DNA from: Aquilaria yunnanensis
Taxonomy: Eukaryota; Streptophyta; Magnoliopsida; Malvales; Thymelaeaceae
Direction: 5' to 3'
Assembly (NCBI GenBank): GCA_039654915.1
Contig: CM077599.1
Coordinates: 11,100,501-11,164,500, forward strand
DNA: 64,000 nucleotides
Numbering within the stretch: position 1 is the stretch's first letter; each line of letters opens with the position of its first letter. The notes beneath the pieces are model-generated. The model had not been told where the DNA came from, made no database searches, and was given only the letters and a program-made list of their open reading frames with translations. Of this stretch, positions 54,605 through 64,000 are shown one piece after another. The position numbers and the translations under genes are program-made.

Positions 54605-57063
54605 TGTTGACACCCAATTTCGTCCGGGTGTTTTAAAATTTTGAAAAAAATTTTATTAAAAAAAATTAATTTAAAAAAAAAAATATATTACTATTATTAT
54701 TAAAAAAAATTTAATTAGTTTAAAATATATTTTTGTTTTGTGAAAATTTGATTTAAAATGATATATGTGTGAATATGTGTGTGTTTGAAATAAAATAAAA
54801 TTTCATGAAAAAATGACAAAAAATTAAAAGTTTGAGGTAAAAATGACAAAATTGAGAAGTTTCGGAAAAAATTGACAAATTCTAAAAGTTCCAGGAGCAT
54901 TTGGTAGTTTGTCACATAAAATTTTGAGCCTGCCGACGTTTTTGGCTCCAATTGACAGAAAACGACAAAATTGTCAAAATCAGAAGCTTCAGGAACTTAT
55001 CCAGAGGCTGAGAGACGTAAAGGACTAAAATTGTCATTTTACCAATTTAAAAGATAAGTTTGAAATTTTTTATTAATTTATCCATCAACAGTTCAGCTAA
55101 ACTTCCTCTATAAATAGCCCCCCAAATTTTGTGCTGAACACAGAGAAAAATAGAAAGAAAAGCTTAGAGCTCCGTTTTTTTAAAATAGAAAAAATTACAG
55201 CCTTAGTCCCTAGCTCTCCTTCCTTTCCTCAGAAAATCTCAAAACTTTTCATTTTGACGATTAAGCCATCTTCTTCCCCCCGTCGCGCGCCCTCTGTTTC
55301 CATTTCTCAGAATTCAAAATTTAAAATCAAGGGTACAACTCTCATTTAATCCTTCATCTTTTCAATTTCTTTCACTTTGGTTACTAACTTTGTATTTTAT
55401 TCTTGCAGAATTAATTACTAACCCTTTTAATTTTTACTTGTTTGTTTATTATTTGTTTATTACTAACCCCTTTTTTTATTGTTGTTATTAACTTACTAAC
55501 AACTAACTTTTAATACTATTATTGTTACTAACCTTTTAATTTTTGCATTATTACTAACTTTTATAATTGTTGTTAATTAATTAATTTAATTAACTTGGCT
55601 AACTTTTATTATTGTTGTTAATTAATTAATTTAATTAACTTGGCTAGCTTTTTATTATTGTTGTTAATTAATTAATTTAATTAATTTGGCTAACTTTTTA
55701 TTTATTGTTGTTAATTAATTTAATTAACTTGGCTAGCTTTTTATTATTGTTGTTAATTAATTAATTTAATTAATTTGGCTAACTTTTTATTATTGTTGTT
55801 AATTAATTAATTTAATTAACTTGGCTAACTTTTTACTGTTGTTAATTAATTAATTTAATTAACTTGGCTAACTTTTTATTATTGTTGTTAATTAATTAAT
55901 TTAATTAACTTGACTAACTTTTTATTATTATTGTTTAACAATTAATTTAATTAACTTTGCTAACATTTATTATTATTTTTAAAGTGGATGGCCAAAAAGC
56001 CCCACTTTATTATTATTAATTTTTTTTTCTTTATATAATTTTTTTATTTAATTCACCTTTACCCTTTACTAATTAATAAATAAATGAAAATTAAAAGAAG
56101 ATTATTTTGTAATTAATTATTAAGGCTAATAAAAATCATTTTTAAAAAAAGCCAATTATTTTTATTTTTATATACATGTTTTTAATTCTTTAAAGATAAC
56201 AAAAAGTTAAAATTAATTTTAATAGTTATTTTTATCCAGTAAAAATAATAAAAAATAAAAATAAAACCTGTTTAAAAAAAATACATGAAAATTAAGACTT
56301 TATATTTTACTGATTTATTTAAAATATAACTTTTAAATCCACTAAAATAATAAATATTTTTCATTAAACAAGAAAACAAAAAGAAAACTAAAACAAGATA
56401 AGAAAAAGATAAGAAAGACAAGAAAAAGAAAAGAAAAGAAAATAAAAAATAAAAATTTTTTTATCTAAAAATTCTATAACAAAAAGAATTACGAATTAGT
56501 AATTAAACTAATAATTAATTCCATAAAAATAAGAATTAAATAATTAACTATAAATTAAATCAACTTACATATCCGGATGATCCGTCAGGATCTGCGGTTT
56601 AAAAAAAATATCACCCTTTTAATTAAATAAATTAAATAAAAAAAAAAGATAAAAATCCATATTTACAATATGGATTAAATTATTTAAAAGTTCACCAAAT
56701 TCCGTGTCCAAATGACTCGGCAGAGTCCATGGTTCGGAATCAAAAATCTTCCGTGTCCAAATGACTCGGCAGAGTCCATGGTTCGGAAGTATAAAATTTC
56801 ATACAAATTAATTAATTTAAAAATCCACATTTCGACTAATCCAGTTAAAATTTCTAATTTTGAAAATTAACTGAGAATTATTTAAAAGCAAAGCAAAACA
56901 AAATTAAAATCAACTAAGGTGCCAATTTTTGGGCGTTTGAACAAAGTTGTTTTAACGTAACCGTACTCCCGATCCCCGAACTCTCGCAGACCAATTTTAA
57001 GGTGACCAATCGACCTAGGTAAACTGATTGGTGGCGACTCCCGAAAGCTGCGACGTTGCCACA
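54605..57063 (+). repeat. Inner LTR copy 3, full length (2459 bp), different subtype
   Basis: Runs from TGTTGACACCC to GACGTTGCCACA. Compared with the outer LTRs it lacks the GC-rich block (outer 40430-40610), has a different version of the AT-rich tandem array, and a much shorter GA run. TATA is at 55109. It is followed directly by the extended tRNA-like match, not by the normal leader. Confidence 0.93.
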
Positions 57064-57066
57064 GCT

Positions 57067-57105
57067 TGGCGACTCCACTGGGGATCGAACCCAGAATCTC
57101 TGGTT
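57067..57105 (-). promoter_or_regulatory. Extended primer-binding site: about 39 nt complementary to the 3' half of a tRNA-Arg
   Basis: The normal 18-nt site TGGCGACTCCACTGGGGA continues with TCGAACCCAGAATCTCTGGT. On the minus strand this reads as the 3' side of a tRNA anticodon stem, variable loop, a T arm (CTGGG-TTCGATC-CCCAG) with the GGTTCGATCC B box, the 3' acceptor strand and CCA. It matches plant tRNA-Arg(ACG) as I remember it. At GGTT it switches into the tandem array. In the complete 5' end at 42348 only 18 nt are present. Confidence 0.85.
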
Positions 57106-57504
57106 TTAAGGATGGAACCTTTGCCTCGAGATCAATTATCAATCCGAGGTTTTAAGGATGGAACCTTTGCCTCGACATCAATCAATCAATTCGAGGTTTT
57201 CAGGATGGAACCTTTGCCTCGAGATCAATCAATCAATCCGAGGTTTTAAGGATAGAACCTTTGCCTCGAGATCAATCAATCAATCCGGGGTTTTAAGGAT
57301 GAAACCTTTGCCTCGAGATCAATTATCAATCCGAGGTTTTAAGGATGGAACCTTTGCCTCGACATCAATCAATCAATTCGAGGTTTTAAGGATGGAACCT
57401 TTGCCTCGACATCAATCAATCAATCCGGGGTTTTAAGGATGGAACCTTTGCCTCGAGATCAATCAATCAATCCGAGGTTTTAAGGATGGAACCTTTGCCT
57501 CGAA
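57104..57504 (+). repeat. Third block of the 47-bp array (about 8 units)
   Basis: The same GAGGTTTTAAGGATGGAACC cores with ATCAATCAATCAATC linkers. It starts abruptly inside the tRNA-like match. Confidence 0.92.
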
Positions 57505-57864
57505 AACAAATAATCAATCAATCAGTCCATCTTACAACGATAGGAGCTTTCCTATCGTTAGAGGTTCTAAGGACATTTCCTTAACCTAAAACAAACAATC
57601 AATCCATCAGTCCATCTTACAACGATAGGAGCTTTCCTATCGTTAGAGGTTCTAAGGACCTTTCCTTAACCTCAAACAAATAATCAATCAATCAGTCCAT
57701 CTTACAACAATAGGAGCTTTCCTATCGTTAGAGGTTTTAAGGACCTTTCCTTAAACCTTACTGTTTGGGCGGCGAGAACATTCTCAATGCCTACCTAAGC
57801 CGGACGAAATTTGGTAACGACTTTGCATACATCATGTCCCATGAAGCATGCAAAGGGGGGCAGC
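57505..57864 (+). repeat. Third copy of hairpin repeats, 3' region and polypurine tract
   Basis: Three 88-bp hairpin units, the GGGCGGCGAGAACATTCTC region and GCAAAGGGGGGCAGC directly before the right outer LTR. Confidence 0.9.
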
Positions 57865-60444
57865 TGTTGACACCCAATTTCGTCCGGGTGTTTTAAAATT
57901 TTGAAAAAAATTTTATTAAAAAAAATTAATTTAAAAAAAATATATTACTATTATTATTAAAAAAAAATTTAATTAGTTTAAAATATATTTTTGTTTTGTG
58001 AAAATTTGATTTAAAATGATATATGTGTGAATATGTGTATGTTTGAAATAAAATAAAATTTCATGAAAAAAATGACAAAAAATTAAAAGTTTGAGGTAAA
58101 AATGACAAAATTGAGAAGTTTTCGGAAAAAATTGACAAATTCTAAAAGTTCCAGGAGCATTTGGTAGTTTGTCACATAAAATTTTGAGCCTGCCGACGTT
58201 TTTGGCTCAAATTGACAGAAAACGACAAAATTGTCAAAATCAGAAGCTTCAGGAACTTATCCTGAGGCTGAGAGACGTAAAGGACTAAAATTGTCATTTT
58301 ACCAATTTAAGAGATAAGTTTGAAATTTTTTATTAATTTATCCATCAACAGTTCAGCTAAACTTCCTCTATAAATAGCCCCCCAAATTTTGTGCTGAACA
58401 CACAAAAAAATAGACAGAAAGCTTAGAGCTCCGTTTTAGAAAAAATAAAAATTACAGACTTAGTCCCTGGCCCTCTTTCCTTTTCCCAGAAAGTCCCAAA
58501 AGTTTCTATTCTGACGTATAGACTATCTTCTTCCTCCGTTTTTTTTTCTGTTTCTTCCTTCTCCTTCGCTGCCCGTCGCTCCACGCCGTCCCGCCGCCGC
58601 TCATCGCTCCCCCACGCTGCCGTCGCGCCGTCCCCACCTGCCCCTGGCCGCGCTGCCGCCCCGCCGCCAGCTGCCTCTCCTTCCCCCCCTGCGCGCGCGT
58701 CTGTTTCTCACGTTCCCAGCAAAATTCAAAATTAAAACTAAAGGGTACAACCCTTGTTTTGTCCTCTATTTTTTTTATTTCTTTCACTTTGGTCACTAAC
58801 CTTTTATTTTGTTCTTGCAGAATTAATTCCTAACTATTTTAATTTTTACTTGTTTTACTTATTTGTTATTATTACTAACCCTTTTTTTTTGTTATTAACT
58901 TACTAACAACTAACTTTTAATATTATTATTGTTACTAACCTTTTAATTTTTGCATTATTACTAACTTTTATAATTGTTGTTAACAATTAATTAACTTTTT
59001 ATTATTTTTGTTAATTAATTAATTAACTTGGCTAACTTTTATTGTTGTTAATTAATTAATTTAATTAACTTGGCTAACTTTTATTGTTGTTAATTAATTA
59101 ATTTAATTAACTTGACTAACTTTTTATTATTGTTGTTAATTAATTAATTTAATTAACTTGACTAACTTTTTATTATTGTTGTTAATTAATTAATTTAATT
59201 AGCTTGACTAACTTTTTATTATTGTTGTTAATCAATTAATTTAATTAACTTGACTAACTTTTTATTATTATTGTTAATCAATTAATTTAATTAAACTTGG
59301 CTAATTTTTATTATTGTTGTTAATTAATTTAATTAACTTTGCTAACCTTTATTATTATTTATTTTTAAAGTGGATGGCCAAAAAGCCCCACTTTATTATT
59401 ATTAATTTTCCTTTATATAATTTTTTTTAATTTAATTCACCTTTACCCTTACTTAAATAAATAAATGAAAATTAAAAGAAGATTATTTTTTAAGCCTAAT
59501 AAAAATAATTTTTTAAAAAGCCAATTATTTTTATTTTTCTTTTATAAATTGAATAATTATTTAAATAATAAATAACTTTCACTAAAAAAAAACTAAAAGA
59601 AAGATAAGAAAAAGATAAGAAAGATAAGAAAAAGATAAAAAAAGAAAAGAAAGAAAGAAAAGAAAGAAAAGAAAGAAAAGAAAAAGAAAAGATAAAAAAA
59701 GAAAAGAAAGAAAGAAAAGAAAGAAAAGAAAAAGAAAAGAAAAGAAAAGAAAGAAAAGAAAGGAAAAATAAAACTAAAAGAAAGATAAAATCAAAAAGAA
59801 AGAAAAGAAAGAAAGAAAAGAAAGAAAAGAAAAGAAAGTGTAAAGAATAAAAAATAAATTTTTTAGATTATTAATAAATCTAAAAACAAAAGACTTACAA
59901 ATTAGTAATAATAAATTCCATAAAAATAATAATTATATAACTAACAATTAATTAAAGTAATTTCCATATCCGGATGATCCAGCAGGATTTACGGTTTGGA
60001 AAATATCAAACTTTCAAAATAAATAAATTAAATAAAAAGATAAAAATCCATATTTTTACGATATGGATTAAAATTTTCACCAAGTTCCGTGTCCAAATGA
60101 CTCGGCAGAGTCCATGGTTCGGAATAAAAATCTTCCGTGTCCAAATGACTCGGCAGAGTCCATGGTTCGGAAGTATAAAATTCTATACAAATTAATTACC
60201 AAAAATCCACATCCGATTAATTCAGTTAAAAATTCTAGATTGAAAATTAACTGAAATTTATTTAAAAGCAAAGCGAAACAAAATTAAAATCAACTAAGGT
60301 GCCAATTTTTGGGCGTTTTAACAAAGTTGTTTTAACGTAACCGTACTCCCGAACCCCCGAACTCTCGTAGACCAATATTTAAGGTGACCAATCGACCTAG
60401 GTAAACTGATTGGTGGCGACTCCCGAAAACCCGACGTTGCCACA
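57865..60444 (+). repeat. Outer 3' LTR (2580 bp)
   Basis: Matches 39765-42344 at a constant offset of 18,100 without a difference in the stretches I compared. It ends GTTGCCACA and is followed by the GAACT target duplication. Confidence 0.95.
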
Positions 60445-61191
60445 GAACTCATTTCATTCAAGAAGAAAAAGCTACTAATTTAAATTATTTATTTACTATT
60501 TAAAAATATTAAACCGTTTAAATTTACTGTAAGACAATTACCAAATATTTAAATCAGAATTTTAAATTTATGTCAAATAATTATTTTGAGTTAACAAATT
60601 TTATTTGGTGATAGACCAAAACAAAACAATTTTAATAGATGTAGGACCAAAACAAGACACTTAACATATCAAAAACTAAAATGAAATAATAATTAAAGAT
60701 TAGAGATCATTTATACAATTTATTCAAGAACCAAACGTACATTTGATTTAAGGTTATTTGGAGTTATTCAATACGAATTTAATTGAACTTTTCGTCTTTT
60801 CCGCTGTTCGTATTCGCAGACACGAAAATCACACTAAGGTTTGATAATGGTTTGATAATGCAATAAAATAGATGGAATGGATTTCGGGAAAAAAAAAAGA
60901 TGGAATGGACCATTTGATATGGATTTTACGACCTCCAATTACAAATTAAGAAAAGGACTATACAAATAAAACACTAATGAATTAAATGGAGAGATTCCAT
61001 TAACTACTTCTTCAGCATCACAATAAATCATGATGTTAAAAGATAAATAAATCATGACAAGAGCCGATATTCCATCAGGGATAAAACTCATGGTGCACAT
61101 GGAATGATCTGCTACCTTTCATGCACCCTAGCGTAAAAATTTAAAATTATTCTTGTTAAAATCTCACAATTCAAGTCATATCTCTCCTTAT

Positions 61192-62182
61192 TAGAGTATT
61201 CGGTGAATTGTTCGGCCGGAGTTCGTTTATATTCGTTTATTTAATTAAACGAACGAATACGAACAGAATTTTCTATTTGATTAGTTAAACGAATTAACAT
61301 GAATAAGGTCTCATTTGTTCATTTACGTTCATAAATCGTTCGATTATTGTTTGTTTATGTTTATTTATTCATTTGTTCGTTTATGCTTATTTGTTTATTT
61401 ATTTATATGTTAGCTATGCATTTATTATTATATATATTTTATATATCATAAATTTTTATCAATGTCCACCTACTTCACATACACACATGATTATGCCTAG
61501 CCCCAATCTCCCCAAAATTAATCTATTATCTTTGTTTCCCCAAACATAATCAGTCATTTCTCTCACAGTGTGAACTTATTGCAGCACCAAGCCAAGTCTC
61601 ATAGCTCTAACCCATAATCTCTCCCACCATTGCCTATTGCCCTGTTAACCATTGCTAGACTCGCTCCAATTCAGATTGGTGGTAGCTATCAGCTTTAATT
61701 GTTCGTGTTCGTATTTGATGGCAGGGGTTAGGCCCCGCCAACCATGTGGGCGGACCAGCGTGGTAGTATTGTCCCTTTTGACGCATTAATGGGCGGCCTT
61801 GTTCAGCCTTGAACCCAAGACCTCAGGGATTTACACTCCTCAGAGGGAGTCGCGTCTAACCATCAGGCTTTTGATGGCGGAGGGTTAGGCCTCGGCCGAC
61901 CAGCGTGGTAGTATTGTCCCTTTTGGAGCATTAATGGGCGGCCTTGTTCAGCCTGATGGTTAGACGCGACTCCCCCTGAGGAGTGTAAATCTCTGAGGTC
62001 TTGGGTTCAAGGCTGAACAAGACCGCCCATTAATACGCCAAAAGGGACAATACTACCACGCTGGTCCGCCCACGTGGTCGGCGGGGCCTAACCCCTGCCA
62101 TCAGTGTTCATGTTTGTTAAAACTTAAATGAATGAACATGAACATAGCATGTTCATGTTCGTTCGGTTCATGTACAGCCCTA
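61192..62182. mobile_element. 991-bp hAT-like non-autonomous element
   Basis: A perfect 8-bp duplication CTCCTTAT flanks it (61184-61191 and 62183-62190). Copy A has one CTCCTTAT at the same place (about 33113-33120), the empty site. The right end reads, inverted, TAGGGCTGTACATGAACCGA, and the left end is TAGAGTATTCGGTGAATTG. Both continue into AACGAAC/GTTCGTT-rich sequence. The 8-bp duplication and TAGGGCTGT end fit hAT. There is no transposase. A nested hairpin unit lies at 61717-62103. Confidence 0.88.
61717..62103. repeat. Inverted-repeat unit of about 152-bp arms with a third partial copy (tRNA/SINE-like features)
   Basis: 61717-61868 and the reverse complement of 61951-62103 are about 95 percent identical by eye. 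Between them, 61872-61950 is a partial direct copy of the first arm. The right arm contains TGATGGTTAGACGCGACTCC and GTCTTGGGTTCAAGGCTG at 61953-62014, spaced roughly like the A and B boxes of a tRNA or SINE promoter. The B box is imperfect. It is nested in the hAT-like element. Confidence 0.7.
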
Positions 62183-63710
62183 CTCCTTATCTTCATCTCA
62201 ACTCCTTTCGCTTACTTTTCATCGCCTATTTGTATTCGTCTAACATGCTGCCGCCACAAGAAGTTTGTCTTTGTCGCTCAATTTCATCCCATGACACGTT
62301 ATCCCACATCTCCAGCCACAAGCAATGCTAAATCAAAGAGGAATAACCAATGAGAAGCCCTTTATGCTATCACATCCCATTCCTGATCCGCTACCATCCA
62401 ACATTCTCAGTCTCCGTCAGCTTATTTGAAAGCTATCTTGGCCGACGGAGTTGGAGCCTAAGCCGCCGCCCCTCATTTCATCATCCCATTATCTAATCAA
62501 AGAAACTCTTGCCACAGTTTCGTGTTGTTTTGCTGGAGATGTGATTTTCAGAATTTTTTGGGCTAATATGATTTCAACCCTCAATTTTTCTCCTTTTACC
62601 TAATTTTACCCCAACTTTGTTTATGAGCTAAACTTTTTAATCATAGCATAGGTACACATGTAAAAAATAATGTGAAAGAAGTTACGAAATTATTTATAGA
62701 CTAAATAATATTTTAGTAATAATTTTGAAATCTTATTCCTACATATGTCACATATTTTGTACATATCCATCACTTACTTTATACATTGAGTTTCATACAT
62801 ATCTGTCATACGATTTATACATAACTATAATTTTGACATGAAGCAGGATGTAACACGTTCATACTTGTTTTTTATAGGAGGTTAAACCTATATATACTAC
62901 TGAAAATATATATATGATTTCGTTTATACATATGTCACACATTATTTATATAGATCTCTCAACTTTTTGTAGATCAAGTTTGTACATATCTAGTATTTGG
63001 TTTGTACATATCTCCACTTTTTAGGGGACAAAGGATTTGATGTGTTTACCTTTATTTTATACTATGAAAGATAGTATTGAAATATAAATATATACAACCA
63101 TAAGGGGTATGGTGCACATTATATTTACCCTAATAAATCATGATGTAAAAAAGATAAATAAATCATGACAAGAGCCATAATTCCATGAGGGATAAGACTC
63201 ATGGTACGCATGTTTATTTGCCCTAAGGGCTAAGACTATCCATTGAAGTGTTAAACCATATACTTTACATAATAATATATGTGATCAGTATCAAGATTTG
63301 AAATAATTTATAAATAGTTGAAATCATAATTTTTTTTATTTCTAATGTTAATTGCTGAACAGTTGAATTGCATTTGTCTATTCAGTTTTTTTTTCCCTTT
63401 TTTTCAAGTTTTTTTCTCAAACAAAAGTGCTATATATATTAGTATTTGATTAATCAGTGATAAATTTTTAAGTCCACACAAACCACAACTTTACTCCCAT
63501 TAATGGGTCTCAAGGCTTTGTTTAACATTAACATTAGTAATTAGTATTAGACTTTTGAAAAAATTATCTCAAAATAGTTTTTATTTTTTGAACTTTAAAC
63601 TTTAGCAGCTTCATCTTCACTGTTAATAAATTATTTAAAATTCTAATATTAATCATAAAAACTATTTCCAAATAGAACCCAATTCAATCCACAAATAAGT
63701 ATGAGTGCCG

Positions 63711-64000
63711 AATGGAGGTTGGGGGCGGTGGGGGAGGGAGGAGGCTGAGCCTAGTGGTAGGGGGATTTTTTTATTTTTTATTATTTTTCTTCTTTCATAT
63801 TTTTATTTTTTATTATTTTTCTTCCTTATCACATCATCACCATCAACTAATTATTACGCTACTATGGCAAATTGCCCACGTTGGCATGCCACGTGGCTAA
63901 TTCCGTCAATTTTAACACTTTTCGTCCATCAAATGTCTAAAATGGAACAAAAAATTAAGGTTGAAAATATCTCATGTAAGATTTTGATGTTATAGTCTAA
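63711..64000. other. Sequence beyond the duplication, no gene recognised
   Basis: Here copy B and copy A part company. A G-rich GGGGGCGGTGGGGGAGGGAGG run (63720-63740) opens a short ORF with no family features, followed by T-rich sequence. Confidence 0.4.

Larger units (their letters stand above)
39765..60444 (+). mobile_element. 20.7-kb non-autonomous LTR retrotransposon carrying cysteine-rich protein and LOG genes
   Basis: The outer LTRs (39765-42344 and 57865-60444) are each 2580 bp, start TGTTGACACCC and end GTTGCCACA. The target duplication is GAACT (39760-39764 and 60445-60449). A tRNA-Arg-type primer-binding site follows the left LTR, and a GCAAAGGGGGGCAGC polypurine tract precedes the right LTR. 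Long LTRs, a tRNA-Arg primer and tandem repeats near the 3' end fit the Tat/Ogre branch of Ty3/gypsy elements. I find no gag, protease, reverse transcriptase or integrase, so it must borrow proteins (a LARD). The interior holds three cysteine-rich protein cassettes, a LOG-type gene, large tandem arrays, and two inner LTR copies of a different subtype. Confidence 0.93.
60445..63710 (+). repeat. Duplicated segment, copy B (right of the LTR element)
   Basis: Continues the match to 31611-34570. It lacks the Stowaway-like insertion (empty site at 60546) and carries a hAT-like insertion at 61192-62182. Extra short stretches differ, for example 60655-60730 (ACATATCAAAAACTAAAATG...), which is absent or shorter in copy A. 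No gene is seen. The match ends near AAGTATGAGTG (63700). Confidence 0.85.

Overview
The window is nuclear DNA of a flowering plant, most likely a eudicot. It is AT-rich, the genes have GT-AG introns, three plant gene families are recognisable, and most of the rest is transposable elements typical of plants (CACTA, L1-type LINE, hAT, Stowaway-like, and a large gypsy-type LTR element). I cannot name the species.

Layout. 1-740 looks like the end of an LTR. 1080-4300 is a dead L1-type LINE whose reverse-transcriptase active site has changed from FADD to FGNN. 5157-14429 is a complete-ended CACTA element with TAC target duplications and two transposase genes, both broken by nonsense codons. 14430-23780 is AT-rich intergenic DNA with several inverted-repeat elements and an inverted LTR fragment flanked by a 107-bp direct repeat. 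Three host genes follow: a DUF1005 gene (23988-25437, +), a membrane-anchored acidic protein (29604-31040, -), and a xyloglucan endotransglucosylase/hydrolase (37040-38243, +). Between the first two lies a 1.4-kb inverted-repeat element carrying a PPR-like gene fragment.

39765-60444 is the most interesting part. It is a 20.7-kb LTR retrotransposon with 2580-bp outer LTRs that look identical, a GAACT target duplication and a tRNA-Arg primer-binding site. I see no gag or pol, so it is a non-autonomous, LARD-type element. It carries cargo instead: three tandem cassettes for a 182-residue cysteine-rich, basic protein (two open, one with a stop at codon 9), followed by an intronless LOG-like cytokinin-activating enzyme with its catalytic motifs intact. 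Cassettes 2 and 3 and the LOG gene each have a related TATA block just upstream. The 3' part holds a tandem array of 47/51-bp units, hairpin repeats, and two extra inner LTR copies. One inner LTR is followed by a footprint of about 39 nt complementary to the 3' half of a tRNA-Arg, which suggests reverse transcription that copied far into its primer tRNA.

The large element sits inside the second copy of a roughly 3-kb duplicated segment (31.58-34.65 kb and 39.73-63.71 kb). Comparing the two copies gives filled and empty sites that delimit an 830-bp Stowaway-like insertion in one and a 991-bp hAT-like insertion in the other. The host genes are unrelated single genes and do not form a pathway. 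The only apparent multi-gene unit is the cargo of the LTR element.
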